A stretch of DNA of 64,000 nt from Oscillatoria sp. SIO1A7 (lineage in GTDB: Bacteria > Cyanobacteriota > Cyanobacteriia > Cyanobacteriales > Laspinemataceae): NCBI GenBank assembly GCA_010672965.1, contig JAAHFN010000005.1, forward strand, positions 354,796 to 418,795. The letters are read 5' to 3'. Below are positions 8,985-16,553 of this stretch, in pieces. The notes beneath the pieces are model-generated. The model made no database searches. It worked only from the letters and a program-made list of their open reading frames with translations, and was not told the DNA's origin. The position numbers and the translations under genes are program-made. Position 1 is the first letter of the stretch. Every line of letters starts with the position of its first letter.

Positions 8985-9435
8985 ATAAGATTGGCAGGGG
9001 ATAAGATTGGCAGGGGATAAGATTGGCAGCGGATAAGATTGGCAGGGGATAAGATTGGCAGCGGATAAGATTGGCAGGGGATAAGATTGGCAGCGGATAA
9101 GATTGGCAGGGGATAAGATTGGCAGGGGATAAGATTGGCAGCGGATATAGCGTTTCTCAAATAAGTGTAATAAACGATTGAGGTGGGAAATGTAGGGGCG
9201 ACAGCATCCCCAAGACCATCTCTGCTGTAAAACGGGGACGATCGTATTGGGATGCTTCGCCCAGGTACCTCACATTAATTTGAGAAACGCTATAAGATTG
9301 GCAGCGGATAAGATTGGCAGGGGATAAGATTGGCAGCGGATAAGATTGGCAGCGGATAAGATTGGCAGCGGATAAGATTGGCAGGGGATAAGATTGGCAG
9401 CGGATAAGATTGGCAGCGGATAAGATTGGCAGCGG
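8985..9435. repeat. 16-bp tandem repeat array (ATAAGATTGGCAG[C/G]GG), interrupted by a MITE
   Basis: Ten units at 8985-9144 and nine at 9292-9435, alternating between GCAGCGG and GCAGGGG endings. The two blocks are separated by a family E element at 9148-9292. No coding function. Confidence 0.95.
9148..9292. mobile_element. MITE-like element, family E, copy 2, with TA target duplication
   Basis: 145 bp from TAGCGTTTCTCAAAT to ATTTGAGAAACGCTA. TA precedes and follows it. Deleting the element plus one TA joins the flanks into a perfect GCGGATAAGATTGG unit of the surrounding 16-bp array, which fixes the insertion boundaries. A TA target is typical of IS630/Tc1-mariner type enzymes (family knowledge); no such gene is in the window. 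Confidence 0.92.
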
Positions 9436-9473
9436 ATAAGTAACGGATTAACGCGGATGGTGGAGCGCGGATA

Positions 9474-9609
9474 TAGCGTTTCTCAAATAAGTGTAATAAA
9501 CGATAGGGTAGGGGCGACAGCATCCCCCTTGACTATTTTTGCTGTATAACGGAAATTTCGGTATTGGGATGCTTCGCCCAGAAACCTTACATCAATTTGA
9601 GAACAGCTA
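9474..9609. mobile_element. MITE-like element, family E, copy 3, flanked by TA
   Basis: 136 bp, left end TAGCGTTTCTCAAAT, right end AATTTGAGAACAGCTA, TA on both sides. The core is the GGGGCGACAGCATCC/GGGATGCTTCGCCC palindrome. Confidence 0.88.
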
Positions 9610-9803
9610 TAGATAGCTAGCTAGTTGCCGCCAGAAAAATTACAAGTGATAAAATAAGAAACCAGAACTATATATATAAGAGTGGCAGGTTAGGACGGTT
9701 AGGACGCAAATAGTCTCGGACCAAGACAGCAGCGGAATTTTCCAGCCTATTCCCAATTCTCCGTTGCCCGCGTTCCCCGTCGCCCTGCCAAAAAATTGAA
9801 GAT

Positions 9804-9996
9804 ATGGAATTAAATATCAGCTTTAACTCGCCCAATGCTTTCACCGCGAGCTATGAAGGGGGAACAACGGACCTCGTACCCTTCAACAGCCCGATCGCGA
9901 TCGACGATTTGCGGGATTTGGCCTAGTATCTGGAAACCTACAGCAGCCAGTACATGGCCGAGCCGGAGGACGATCGCACCCATATCGAAGCTGCGC
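9804..9996 (+). pseudogene. Remnant of a CHAT-type protein N-terminus, with in-frame TAG
   Basis: The ATG at 9804 opens MELNISFNSPNAFTAS..., reads 40 codons and meets TAG at 9924. The same frame then continues YLETYSSQYMAEPEDDRTHIEAA. This resembles the start of cyanobacterial CHAT-domain proteins, where Trp usually stands at the stop position (TGG to TAG is one change). Homology ends where the 121-bp duplicated unit begins. No CHAT protease core remains. The family assignment is from memory of such proteins and is moderate. Confidence 0.5.
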
Positions 9997-10258
9997 GATC
10001 GCCAATTCCTCGGATGTGGTTTTGGAAAATTATTGGGACAGGCGGGACGCCCGTCCTACGGTAGGAATGAATTTTGTTTGGGGGACAAGCGCGATCGCAC
10101 CCATATCGAAGCTGCGCGATCGCCAATTCCTCGGATGTGGTTTTGGAAAATTATTGGGACAGGCGGGACGCCCGTCCTACGGTAGGAATGAATTTTGTTT
10201 GGGGGACAAGCGCGATCGCACCCATATCGAAGCTGCGCGATCGCCAATTCCTTGAATT
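9971..10258. repeat. 121-bp tandem duplication, about 2.4 copies
   Basis: Units start at 9971, 10092 and 10213 with CGATCGCACCCATATCGAAG. Each complete unit carries the GACAGGCGGGACGCCCGTCC palindrome. The open frames here are repeat artefacts. Confidence 0.93.
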
Positions 10259-10361
10259 TTTTTGCCCGCCTTAGTATCTCTGCTGTTTAACACTTAGCAC
10301 TTAGGAGCAAGTTCAGCAAGGATTTCAGCCTTTAAAGATCCCTTGCAACTCTGATTTGGTA

Positions 10362-11045
10362 TCACTGGGAACTGCACTCCAGTAGTGTATTGTAGCCACT
10401 TGTACAAGTTTTAATTAATTCCCCAGACTCGCTATTGACAATCTCTATAGGCTTCAACTGGGGTCCCGGACGACTAGGCTCGCTATCGTGGCGATAAAAT
10501 CGGACTGTGTGAATGCCTTGTTCCATCGGTCGAACCTTGACCCGATAGCGATCGCCAAGCCACTCCACACTCTTAATCTCATAGGCAAAAGACCAAATTC
10601 TAATCAGCTTTTCGAGCGGAGGACTGTTGGTGGATCTGCCTTTTTTGCTGCACATATTTTCGGTTCCTTCTCCAAACCAAATACCGGAGTAATGGAGGGG
10701 ATCTGCATGCAGCGAGTACGTTACACCGAATGACGATAGTATCAACAAATCTGCTGTCCAATACTTGGAAACATGTTCTTGGTTGTAGAGATCCTCCGCA
10801 CTTCTAACATAATAGTAAGAGCTTCGGGCGTTACGAGTCGAAACCTGCTGCAGATGAGCTACCTGTTCTTCATCTGTGGGACGAGTCCATGTTTCTGAGA
10901 ATACGCAGGTTTCAAAAGGAAAGGTCGAGCCTTGAGCCAGCTCAAAATTCGACCTTTCGACTTGGGCTGTCCCTGGCGCTAGCAGAGCAGCCCAGCTACT
11001 CAGAAGCGAGATAGTTGCTGTTGCAAGAAGGTGGTTTGTTTTCAT
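10362..11045 (-). CDS. Secreted protein of unknown function
   Basis: 227 residues. The N-terminus is a signal sequence (MKTNHLLATATISLLSSWAALLAPGTAQ, cleavage likely after GTAQ). The mature part is hydrophilic with four Cys (FETCVF, ENMCSK, IKTCTS, LLECSS) that could form disulfides. The beta-rich C-terminal half (RYRVKVRPMEQGIHTVRFYRH) suggests a small sandwich fold. I recognise no family. The gene stands alone between repeat blocks, 317 bp downstream of an element that may contain its promoter region. A periplasmic or extracellular location is inferred from the signal peptide only. Confidence 0.75.
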   Translation of the reverse strand: MKTNHLLATATISLLSSWAALLAPGTAQVERSNFELAQGSTFPFETCVFSETWTRPTDEEQVAHLQQVSTRNARSSYYYVRSAEDLYNQEHVSKYWTADLLILSSFGVTYSLHADPLHYSGIWFGEGTENMCSKKGRSTNSPPLEKLIRIWSFAYEIKSVEWLGDRYRVKVRPMEQGIHTVRFYRHDSEPSRPGPQLKPIEIVNSESGELIKTCTSGYNTLLECSSQ

Positions 11046-11072
11046 GTTTTTTAAGCTTTTTGTATTTGTAAG

Positions 11073-11201
11073 ACCAATTCTTTATGAAGATGCAACAAAT
11101 TTACCGTTCGGGCTGAGCTTGTCGTAGGCTACGCCTACGACAAGCTCAGCCCGAACGGCGGATAAAGGTCGTTATTGCGTGCAGCTTCATACAGAAATGG
11201 T
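11073..11201. repeat. MITE-like element, family G (ACCAATTCTTTATGAAG ends), copy 1
   Basis: About 129 bp. Left end ACCAATTCTTTATGAAGATG, right end CAGCTTCATACAGAAATGGT, near-inverses of each other. The core is a strong hairpin CCGTTCGGGCTGAGCTTGTC... with its complement. Confidence 0.8.
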
Positions 11202-11267
11202 ATAACTTATTGCTGACTGCTGGCTGCGCGGGTCTCTCGAACTGCCCCCCCGCCAAGACGGCCTCTC

Positions 11268-11397
11268 CCCAATGCCCAATGCCCAATGCCCCATGCCCAA
11301 TGCCCAATTCCCAATCCCCTACACCCTACACCCCACACCCCACACCCCACACCCCACACCCCACACCCCACACCCCACACCCCACACCCCACACCCC
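11268..11397. repeat. Heptanucleotide arrays (GCCCAAT, then CACCCCA)
   Basis: Two adjacent 7-bp tandem arrays just upstream of the GTPase gene. Both strands remain open through them, so the apparent N-terminal extension of the GTPase frame is not credible as protein. Confidence 0.93.
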
Positions 11398-11443
11398 ATT
11401 TGATATAATCAATCCATCGCATCCCTTTTGGAGAATCGGCTCC

Positions 11444-13633
11444 ATGTCGAATAGAACCGAGACAATTGCGCGCATCATAGAGAATCGCCGACCCCTTGCC
11501 CGAGAGGTGGAAAGGGTTCAGGCGAATCTGGAGGTTCTCAGGTCGGCGCTGCGGGACCTAAAACTGCACCGGGATAAGCTGCTAATTCAGGTGGAAGACC
11601 CGCAAGTTAGCGGCAGTTTGGCGGAAATCGATTTTGTCAAGATTCAGAAAAACATAGCTACAGAACTAGAGGCCCTAGATAAGCTGGGGGTTCGTTTCTC
11701 CCGCGATACCTTAAATATTGGGGTAGTCGGACGAGCCAGACAAGGCAAAAGCCGCTTGTTGCAGAGCCTCACCGGACTGACGGCGGCGGAAATTCCCGAT
11801 GGATCTCGCCAGCATTGCACCGGGGTTCGCAGCACTATTCGCCATACTCGGGGAGTGGAAACCCATGCAGAGGTTAGTTTTCATACCGAGCGATCTTTCC
11901 TAGAAGAGGCGATCGCTCCTTATTATGAAAAACTCCGCTTGGGCGCGAAACCCAGAACCATAGCCGAGTTTGCCAGCCAACCCCTGCCCGCCCTACCGGA
12001 TGACTTGCCCGGATATGCGGAGCCGGGAGCAATGTACGAACATCTCTCCCGCTATCGCGAAAATGTAGAGCAATACCGACATCTGCTGGCTGCGCCTTCC
12101 CCGCGTCGGATTTCTAAAGAACAAATTCGCGAGTATGTGGCTCAAGATACCGCCGACGGACAGCGGATCTTTTTTAACTATCTCGCCGTGGCAGAAGTGA
12201 AAATTATCTGCACTTTTCCCAATGCCGAAGTAGGCCGGATTGCTTTAGTGGATATGCCGGGATTGGGGGATACGGGGATGGGGGATGAAGAGCGCTTGAT
12301 GAAAACCCTGGGTCAGGATATTGATGCGGTGCTGTTCGTGCGGATGCCGAAATCGACGGGGGATTTCTGGGGAGATGTGGACGTGCGACTTTACGATACG
12401 GCTCGGGCTGCTTTGGTGGAGCTGCCTTTGGAAAAATGGTCGTTTATGATTCTCAACGAAACCGGGGCGGATTCTAAAAATGGCGATAATTCCGATCTGT
12501 GCCAAGATTTGGCGCGGGAGCTGAGCAAGAAGCATATTAAGGTGGTGAATTGCGCGATCGCCAACTGCGCCCATGTGGAAGAAGCCAATAGCAAGGCACT
12601 CGATCCGGTTCTCGATTATTTAGCTGCTAAGATTGCCGAGCTAGACCGGCAATATGCTGATTCCTGCCAAGACCGACTTTTGCAATTGCAGAGCGCCGTT
12701 GCCGCCGAGGTGGAAAAATGCCGCCAAGCTTTTGCTAAGGCCGCGCCGTCCCAAACTGAGTTTAGCCGCTTTTTGAAACTCTTTAAAGAATTATGGACGA
12801 GTCTCTCGGTTGGCCTGACGAGATTGCTGCAAGAGTTGCGGGCAGGTCGGGACGATGATGAGGAAAACTTTTTTAAGCCGCAGGTAGAGGCGGTCATGGA
12901 TGAGTGCAGAAATGATACGGGCATTCCCAGTCTGGAGGAAATAGAAAATCGCCACGCGCAGACGGGAGCTTGGGATATCGCCTATGCGGGATATTTGCAT
13001 AAAATTAGAACTCATCTGACCGGACATTTCGGCTCGATGGATACGGGCTTAAAGCAAGCGGTGAATTATGCGAAAACTCAGGTGAGCGAAGTGCTGGCAG
13101 AACAGGGGCGCTTGGGAAATATTACCGAGGCGCGGCGATCGCTACTGTTGGAGGCGATCGCCAACCTAGTCCCGGAGGAGCAAAGCGAACTGAAAAAAGC
13201 TTTCCAAGACCTTTGGAATTTTAAAATGTCTTATGACGTGAATTTCCATTACCGGATTCGACAGCATCTGGACGACATCACCCCGGATACCAAGGGAATC
13301 GAGCTATCCCGCCAACCCAATGCCGAAGAAGTTTTGGAAAGTCTGGAGCAGCTCCACCAGGAAGCGGTTTATAAATGCAAGGAAGCTCTAGAGGACTTGT
13401 ATTGCGAACCGAAGCAAGCGGCTTTTGCAGCGGTGGAAGAGTTTGTGGATCGGGTTCTGCGTGCGGAAGGTGTCGATAGCGAGTGGCAAATTTTTCTTTA
13501 TGAAAGGCGCGCCCAAATCTGGCCTTCTGATTTCGACGACCCCGTAGGCGAAGGCTCTAGCGCCCGCCGGGAATGGCAAGAGTTAGTGGAGCAAGCCGCC
13601 GCCGTTAATCAGAGGGAGAGGTTGAAGTTGTAA
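11444..13633 (+). CDS. Dynamin-like large GTPase
   Basis: 729 residues from the ATG at 11444; upstream in-frame sequence is a heptanucleotide array and was excluded. A coiled-coil region (about 1-80) precedes the G domain. G1 is GRARQGKS (96-103), a Thr in CTGVRST is a candidate G2, and G3 is DMPG (270-273) within VDMPGLGDTG. The G4 position reads LNETGAD rather than NKxD. The second half (about 420-729) is long and helical, like the stalk of dynamin-type proteins. Dynamin-family members use GTP-driven assembly on membranes or large scaffolds. The next three genes on this strand are a small GTPase, a tail-anchored protein and an ATPase-vWA fusion, suggesting one pathway. Exact family not identified. 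Confidence 0.85.
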   Translation: MSNRTETIARIIENRRPLAREVERVQANLEVLRSALRDLKLHRDKLLIQVEDPQVSGSLAEIDFVKIQKNIATELEALDKLGVRFSRDTLNIGVVGRARQGKSRLLQSLTGLTAAEIPDGSRQHCTGVRSTIRHTRGVETHAEVSFHTERSFLEEAIAPYYEKLRLGAKPRTIAEFASQPLPALPDDLPGYAEPGAMYEHLSRYRENVEQYRHLLAAPSPRRISKEQIREYVAQDTADGQRIFFNYLAVAEVKIICTFPNAEVGRIALVDMPGLGDTGMGDEERLMKTLGQDIDAVLFVRMPKSTGDFWGDVDVRLYDTARAALVELPLEKWSFMILNETGADSKNGDNSDLCQDLARELSKKHIKVVNCAIANCAHVEEANSKALDPVLDYLAAKIAELDRQYADSCQDRLLQLQSAVAAEVEKCRQAFAKAAPSQTEFSRFLKLFKELWTSLSVGLTRLLQELRAGRDDDEENFFKPQVEAVMDECRNDTGIPSLEEIENRHAQTGAWDIAYAGYLHKIRTHLTGHFGSMDTGLKQAVNYAKTQVSEVLAEQGRLGNITEARRSLLLEAIANLVPEEQSELKKAFQDLWNFKMSYDVNFHYRIRQHLDDITPDTKGIELSRQPNAEEVLESLEQLHQEAVYKCKEALEDLYCEPKQAAFAAVEEFVDRVLRAEGVDSEWQIFLYERRAQIWPSDFDDPVGEGSSARREWQELVEQAAAVNQRERLKL

Positions 13634-13879
13634 ATTGGGCATTGGGCATTGGGCCCGCAACGACCGGGCTCAGGATAAAATTGGGCATTGGGCACTGTCT
13701 CTTTGAGAGCTTTCAAAGGGGGTCAGCGGGGATGGCATTGGGCACCCAGCCCTGTCAAGGAGGCCAACGAGATTGCTAGCTTTCGGCCTTCGAGGCTCCG
13801 ATCGCGTCGCGAGCAACGAGACAGCTAGTAGCTGAATCTGGTTTTCGAGCGTCCGAAAGATTTTTCGTTCCAAAATTTA

Positions 13880-13958
13880 GACCTTGACAGACTGCCAATG
13901 CCCCATGCCCAATGCCCCATGCCCCATGCCCCATGCCCCATGCCCCATTTGCAATTCC
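13880..13958. repeat. Heptanucleotide array (ATGCCCC/ATGCCCA)
   Basis: 7-bp tandem array in the gap between the two GTPase genes; also inverted GGGCATT units at 13637-13655. Confidence 0.9.
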
Positions 13959-13968
13959 CATATTCAAA

Positions 13969-14934
13969 ATGAACGAAATTAAGATAACTATGCTCGGCCC
14001 GAGGGCGGTGGGCAAAACCAGCCTTTTGACTTCCATGTACGAGCAATTTAAGGATATCGGCGCGCAGGGCAATCTCCAACTTATTGCCGAAGAGGAAAGC
14101 AAAGCCCGTTTAGAGGAGCGCTTGCAAGAGCTACAAAGTTTGGCAGAAAGATTTAAAGTGCAACCGGGCGCTGGCATCCAAGGTTCGGCAGAAGTGCGCT
14201 CCTTTATTTTTGACTTGGCTCGGGTAGGGAAAAAGCCATTTATGCGGCTGCACTTTGCCGACTATCCGGGGGGCTATATTTCCCAGAACGCCTCGGCAAG
14301 GGAGAGAAAGTTTGTCGAAGAATTGCTTGCGGATGCTGCTGCAGTGACGATCGCGATCGATACTCCCGCCCTAATGATGGCGAAGGGCAAGTACAATGAA
14401 TATGTGAATAAGCCGAAGCAGATTACGGAGATGTTCAAGGAGGCTTACAGAAAGATCCGCGAACCGAGGTTGGTGATCTTGGCTCCGGTGAAATGCGAAA
14501 TGGAGATGCAAAAGGGCGATCGCGCTGCCAAGCAATTGCTCAAAACTCTGAAAAAAGAATACGCCGATTTGCTGAGCTTTCTCGAAGCCAGCCCCCAAGT
14601 GACGGTAGTCGTAACCCCAGTTCAGACCTTGGGCTGCGTGATTTGTACGACTATCGAAGAACCAAGTAAAGAGTATTTGCCAGCTTTTGGTTTTCGCAAG
14701 AAGAGCCGCGATGCCCAATACAGCCCCCAAGATAACGATCAACCGCTCCGCTATTTGTTGCGATTTTTATTAAAAATCCACCAGCAGCAGCGCTTACCCC
14801 GGTTTTTGCAGCCAGTTGCAGGCTGGATGGGTTTCGATGCTCCGCTGAAAAAGGCGATCGCCGAATTTGCAAAAGGCAGCAAAACCAGTGCTGGCTTTGC
14901 CGTACTACAGGGGGAAGAGTTTTTAGAAATTTAA
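13969..14934 (+). CDS. Small TRAFAC-type GTPase domain protein
   Basis: 321 residues from the ATG at 13969. G1 is GPRAVGKTS (10-18), G3 is DYPG (98-101). The G4 position appears as LAPVKCE instead of NKxD, a variant seen in GTPases linked to bacterial conflict systems as I remember them. The C-terminal part (about 245-321) is basic and helical and ends in GEEFLEI. It follows the dynamin-like gene by 335 bp on the same strand; the gap is mostly heptanucleotide repeat. It probably works with the larger GTPase. Which domain family it belongs to needs a profile search. Confidence 0.82.
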   Translation: MNEIKITMLGPRAVGKTSLLTSMYEQFKDIGAQGNLQLIAEEESKARLEERLQELQSLAERFKVQPGAGIQGSAEVRSFIFDLARVGKKPFMRLHFADYPGGYISQNASARERKFVEELLADAAAVTIAIDTPALMMAKGKYNEYVNKPKQITEMFKEAYRKIREPRLVILAPVKCEMEMQKGDRAAKQLLKTLKKEYADLLSFLEASPQVTVVVTPVQTLGCVICTTIEEPSKEYLPAFGFRKKSRDAQYSPQDNDQPLRYLLRFLLKIHQQQRLPRFLQPVAGWMGFDAPLKKAIAEFAKGSKTSAGFAVLQGEEFLEI

Positions 14935-14937
14935 TGA

Positions 14938-15045
14938 TATAGCAGTAAGCGGTCAGCTATCAGCAGTCAGCTTGAGCGTCAAAGTATTGCCAGCTTAAGC
15001 TATGGGCATTTTGCAACTGTCCTCGCCTCAGTCGGTAGTCCTATA
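14938..15045. repeat. MITE-like element, family C (TATAGCAGTAAGC...GGTAGTGCTATA), copy 1
   Basis: Left end TATAGCAGTAAGCGGTCAGC, right end CGGTAGTCCTATA. It contains TTGCAACTGTC, shared with other copies. Begins one base after the small-GTPase stop. Confidence 0.8.
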
Positions 15046-15108
15046 CTATTTTGATTTATGGGTTTATGCATACTACAGATAAAAAAACAAAAATTTCTAC
15101 CGACGTTG

Positions 15109-15296
15109 TAGGGGCGTTTCGCGCTATGCCCTCCGGGCAGGCTACGCCAACGCGAGATGAAAGGCGCAGCCCTATGCGCTTTGCGCAGGGATATCCTGAG
15201 CCCTTCGACAGACTCAGGAAATCCTTGTCGTAGGCTTTCGCCTACGACAAGGATCGGGAGAGCCCTGCCCGGAGGGCGAATGCCATTCGCCCCTAC
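15109..15296. repeat. Compound palindromic core element (GTAGGGGCG...CGCCCCTAC)
   Basis: 188 bp with terminal GTAGGGGCG / CGCCCCTAC. Inside are several smaller hairpins, including TGCCCTCCGGGCA and CTTGTCGTAGG...CCTACGACAAG. Confidence 0.75.
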
Positions 15297-15492
15297 CTCA
15301 AGATAAGGATTTCAGGTAATACTGAACCGATGCTCTAGGGGCAAGGCGACGCTTAAAATTGTGGGTTCGATCCGCGACAGCGCACCTATCCCCCCAAACC
15401 CCCCGATAAATTGGGGGGCTATTGAGGTAGTTTGCCACAATTTTAAGCTGGACGCGCCACTACGGGGGATTAGTTTAAAATAGGAGAAATTC

Positions 15493-16335
15493 GTGAAAGC
15501 GCTCTATGTAGAAAGTTGCGGCTTTAGTCAGGAATATGACTACCGCTGGCTGCAATTTCGAGAACAGACCGAGGAACGAACGGACAAGGAAAGTCTGCCT
15601 GCTATCTTGCTCGACGCCTTGAAATTAGTCGATAGCGAGACTTTTTCAGTAGTTTTGGCGCGCCAAGATGGAGAATTGCTGCTGCTGGTGACGGGGCTGG
15701 AACCAAAGAAACGATTGGACTTTGTGGATCGCCAGATTCGCATAGCGGTGGCTTGGGTCGGGGAGGACGAAGCAGATAGCGAGCTAGCTCTGCGAAACTT
15801 GGCCGCACGCGCTTTGGAGCCAGAAGGACTCGCATCTTTAACCACAGCAATTAGCCTCGCGGTGACCTTGGGCGGCGAAGAAGGTTTCCAGACAAATGTT
15901 GCGGCGCTATTTGCATTAGCGGAGCCGCACCAGGGAACCGAGTTGGTTGCCGAAAATCCGTCAGAGGAGATTGCCGAGCCGGTTGCCGAGCCGGTTGCCG
16001 AGCCGGTTGCCGAGCCAGTTGCAAATGCTATTGCCAAAAGAGCCAAGACATCGCCGGAGCGAAAACGGGAATTGGCAGCGGAACTAAGGGAATATTCTTT
16101 GCCGGTGCAATCCGGTGCGCTGGTGGTAGTGACGGGAATTAAAAAAGAAGATACGCTCCGAGAGGCAGGGGTTTGGCGCGGTCTCTCGACTCTGGTAACA
16201 ACTGAAGAATGGACAGAAGATATTGGCGCTGGCAAGAAAAGAGGCATTTTGCTGGAGTTAGTAAGTATCGGGGTCTTAACAGCGCTGCTTGGTTTTTTAG
16301 CAAAATTTTTAAGATTTCATACGATGCGACCTTAA
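15493..16335 (+). CDS. Tail-anchored protein of unknown function in the GTPase/vWA cluster
   Basis: 280 residues from a GTG start preceded by AGGAGA (15482-15487). The N-terminal about 135 residues form a mixed alpha/beta region (VVLARQDGELLLLVTGLE). A proline/alanine-rich linker has four PVAE repeats (12-bp units at 15969-16020). A basic segment (KRAKTSPERKRELAAELREY) follows. The last 30 residues hold one hydrophobic helix (LVSIGVLTALLGFLAKFL), consistent with a C-terminal membrane anchor. No family recognised. Position between the GTPases and the ATPase-vWA gene suggests it is a membrane-attached partner; this is inference. Confidence 0.75.
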   Translation: MKALYVESCGFSQEYDYRWLQFREQTEERTDKESLPAILLDALKLVDSETFSVVLARQDGELLLLVTGLEPKKRLDFVDRQIRIAVAWVGEDEADSELALRNLAARALEPEGLASLTTAISLAVTLGGEEGFQTNVAALFALAEPHQGTELVAENPSEEIAEPVAEPVAEPVAEPVANAIAKRAKTSPERKRELAAELREYSLPVQSGALVVVTGIKKEDTLREAGVWRGLSTLVTTEEWTEDIGAGKKRGILLELVSIGVLTALLGFLAKFLRFHTMRP

Positions 16336-16343
16336 TGGATTGG

Positions 16344-16393
16344 AGCATTGGGCATTGGGCATTGGGCATTGGGCATTGGGCATTGGGCATTGA
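16344..16393. repeat. Heptanucleotide array (GGGCATT)
   Basis: About seven 7-bp units directly after the tail-anchored protein gene. A small GTAGGGGCGATCGCG...GCCCCTAC hairpin follows at 16438-16467. Confidence 0.9.
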
Positions 16394-16553
16394 AGTGCGA
16401 TCGCTCTTTTCTCTGCAATAGGAATGTACAATACGAGTAGGGGCGATCGCGTGGGGATTGCCCCTACAAAAATCAGATATGGATATTTTGCGTAAGTCCC
16501 GATCTAGCAACCTTGTCTTCTAGCTCGCTCGCTATTATGTAAAAAAATAAATC

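Noticed and set aside
8985..9435. 16-bp repeats as a CRISPR array
   Set aside because: Units are contiguous with no spacers, and no cas genes are present.
9835..10274. Short frames encoding RTHIEAARSPIPRMW-type repeats
   Set aside because: Three frames of the same 121-bp duplicated DNA; not protein-coding.
11207..11443. N-terminal extension of the dynamin-like GTPase (and an opposite-strand frame)
   Set aside because: The sequence is heptanucleotide repeat (GCCCAAT, CACCCCA) giving low-complexity peptide; the GTPase proper starts at the ATG at 11444.
15355..15385. GTGGGTTCGATCC as a possible tRNA T-arm
   Set aside because: The stem does not pair on the 3' side and no acceptor, D or anticodon arm could be placed.
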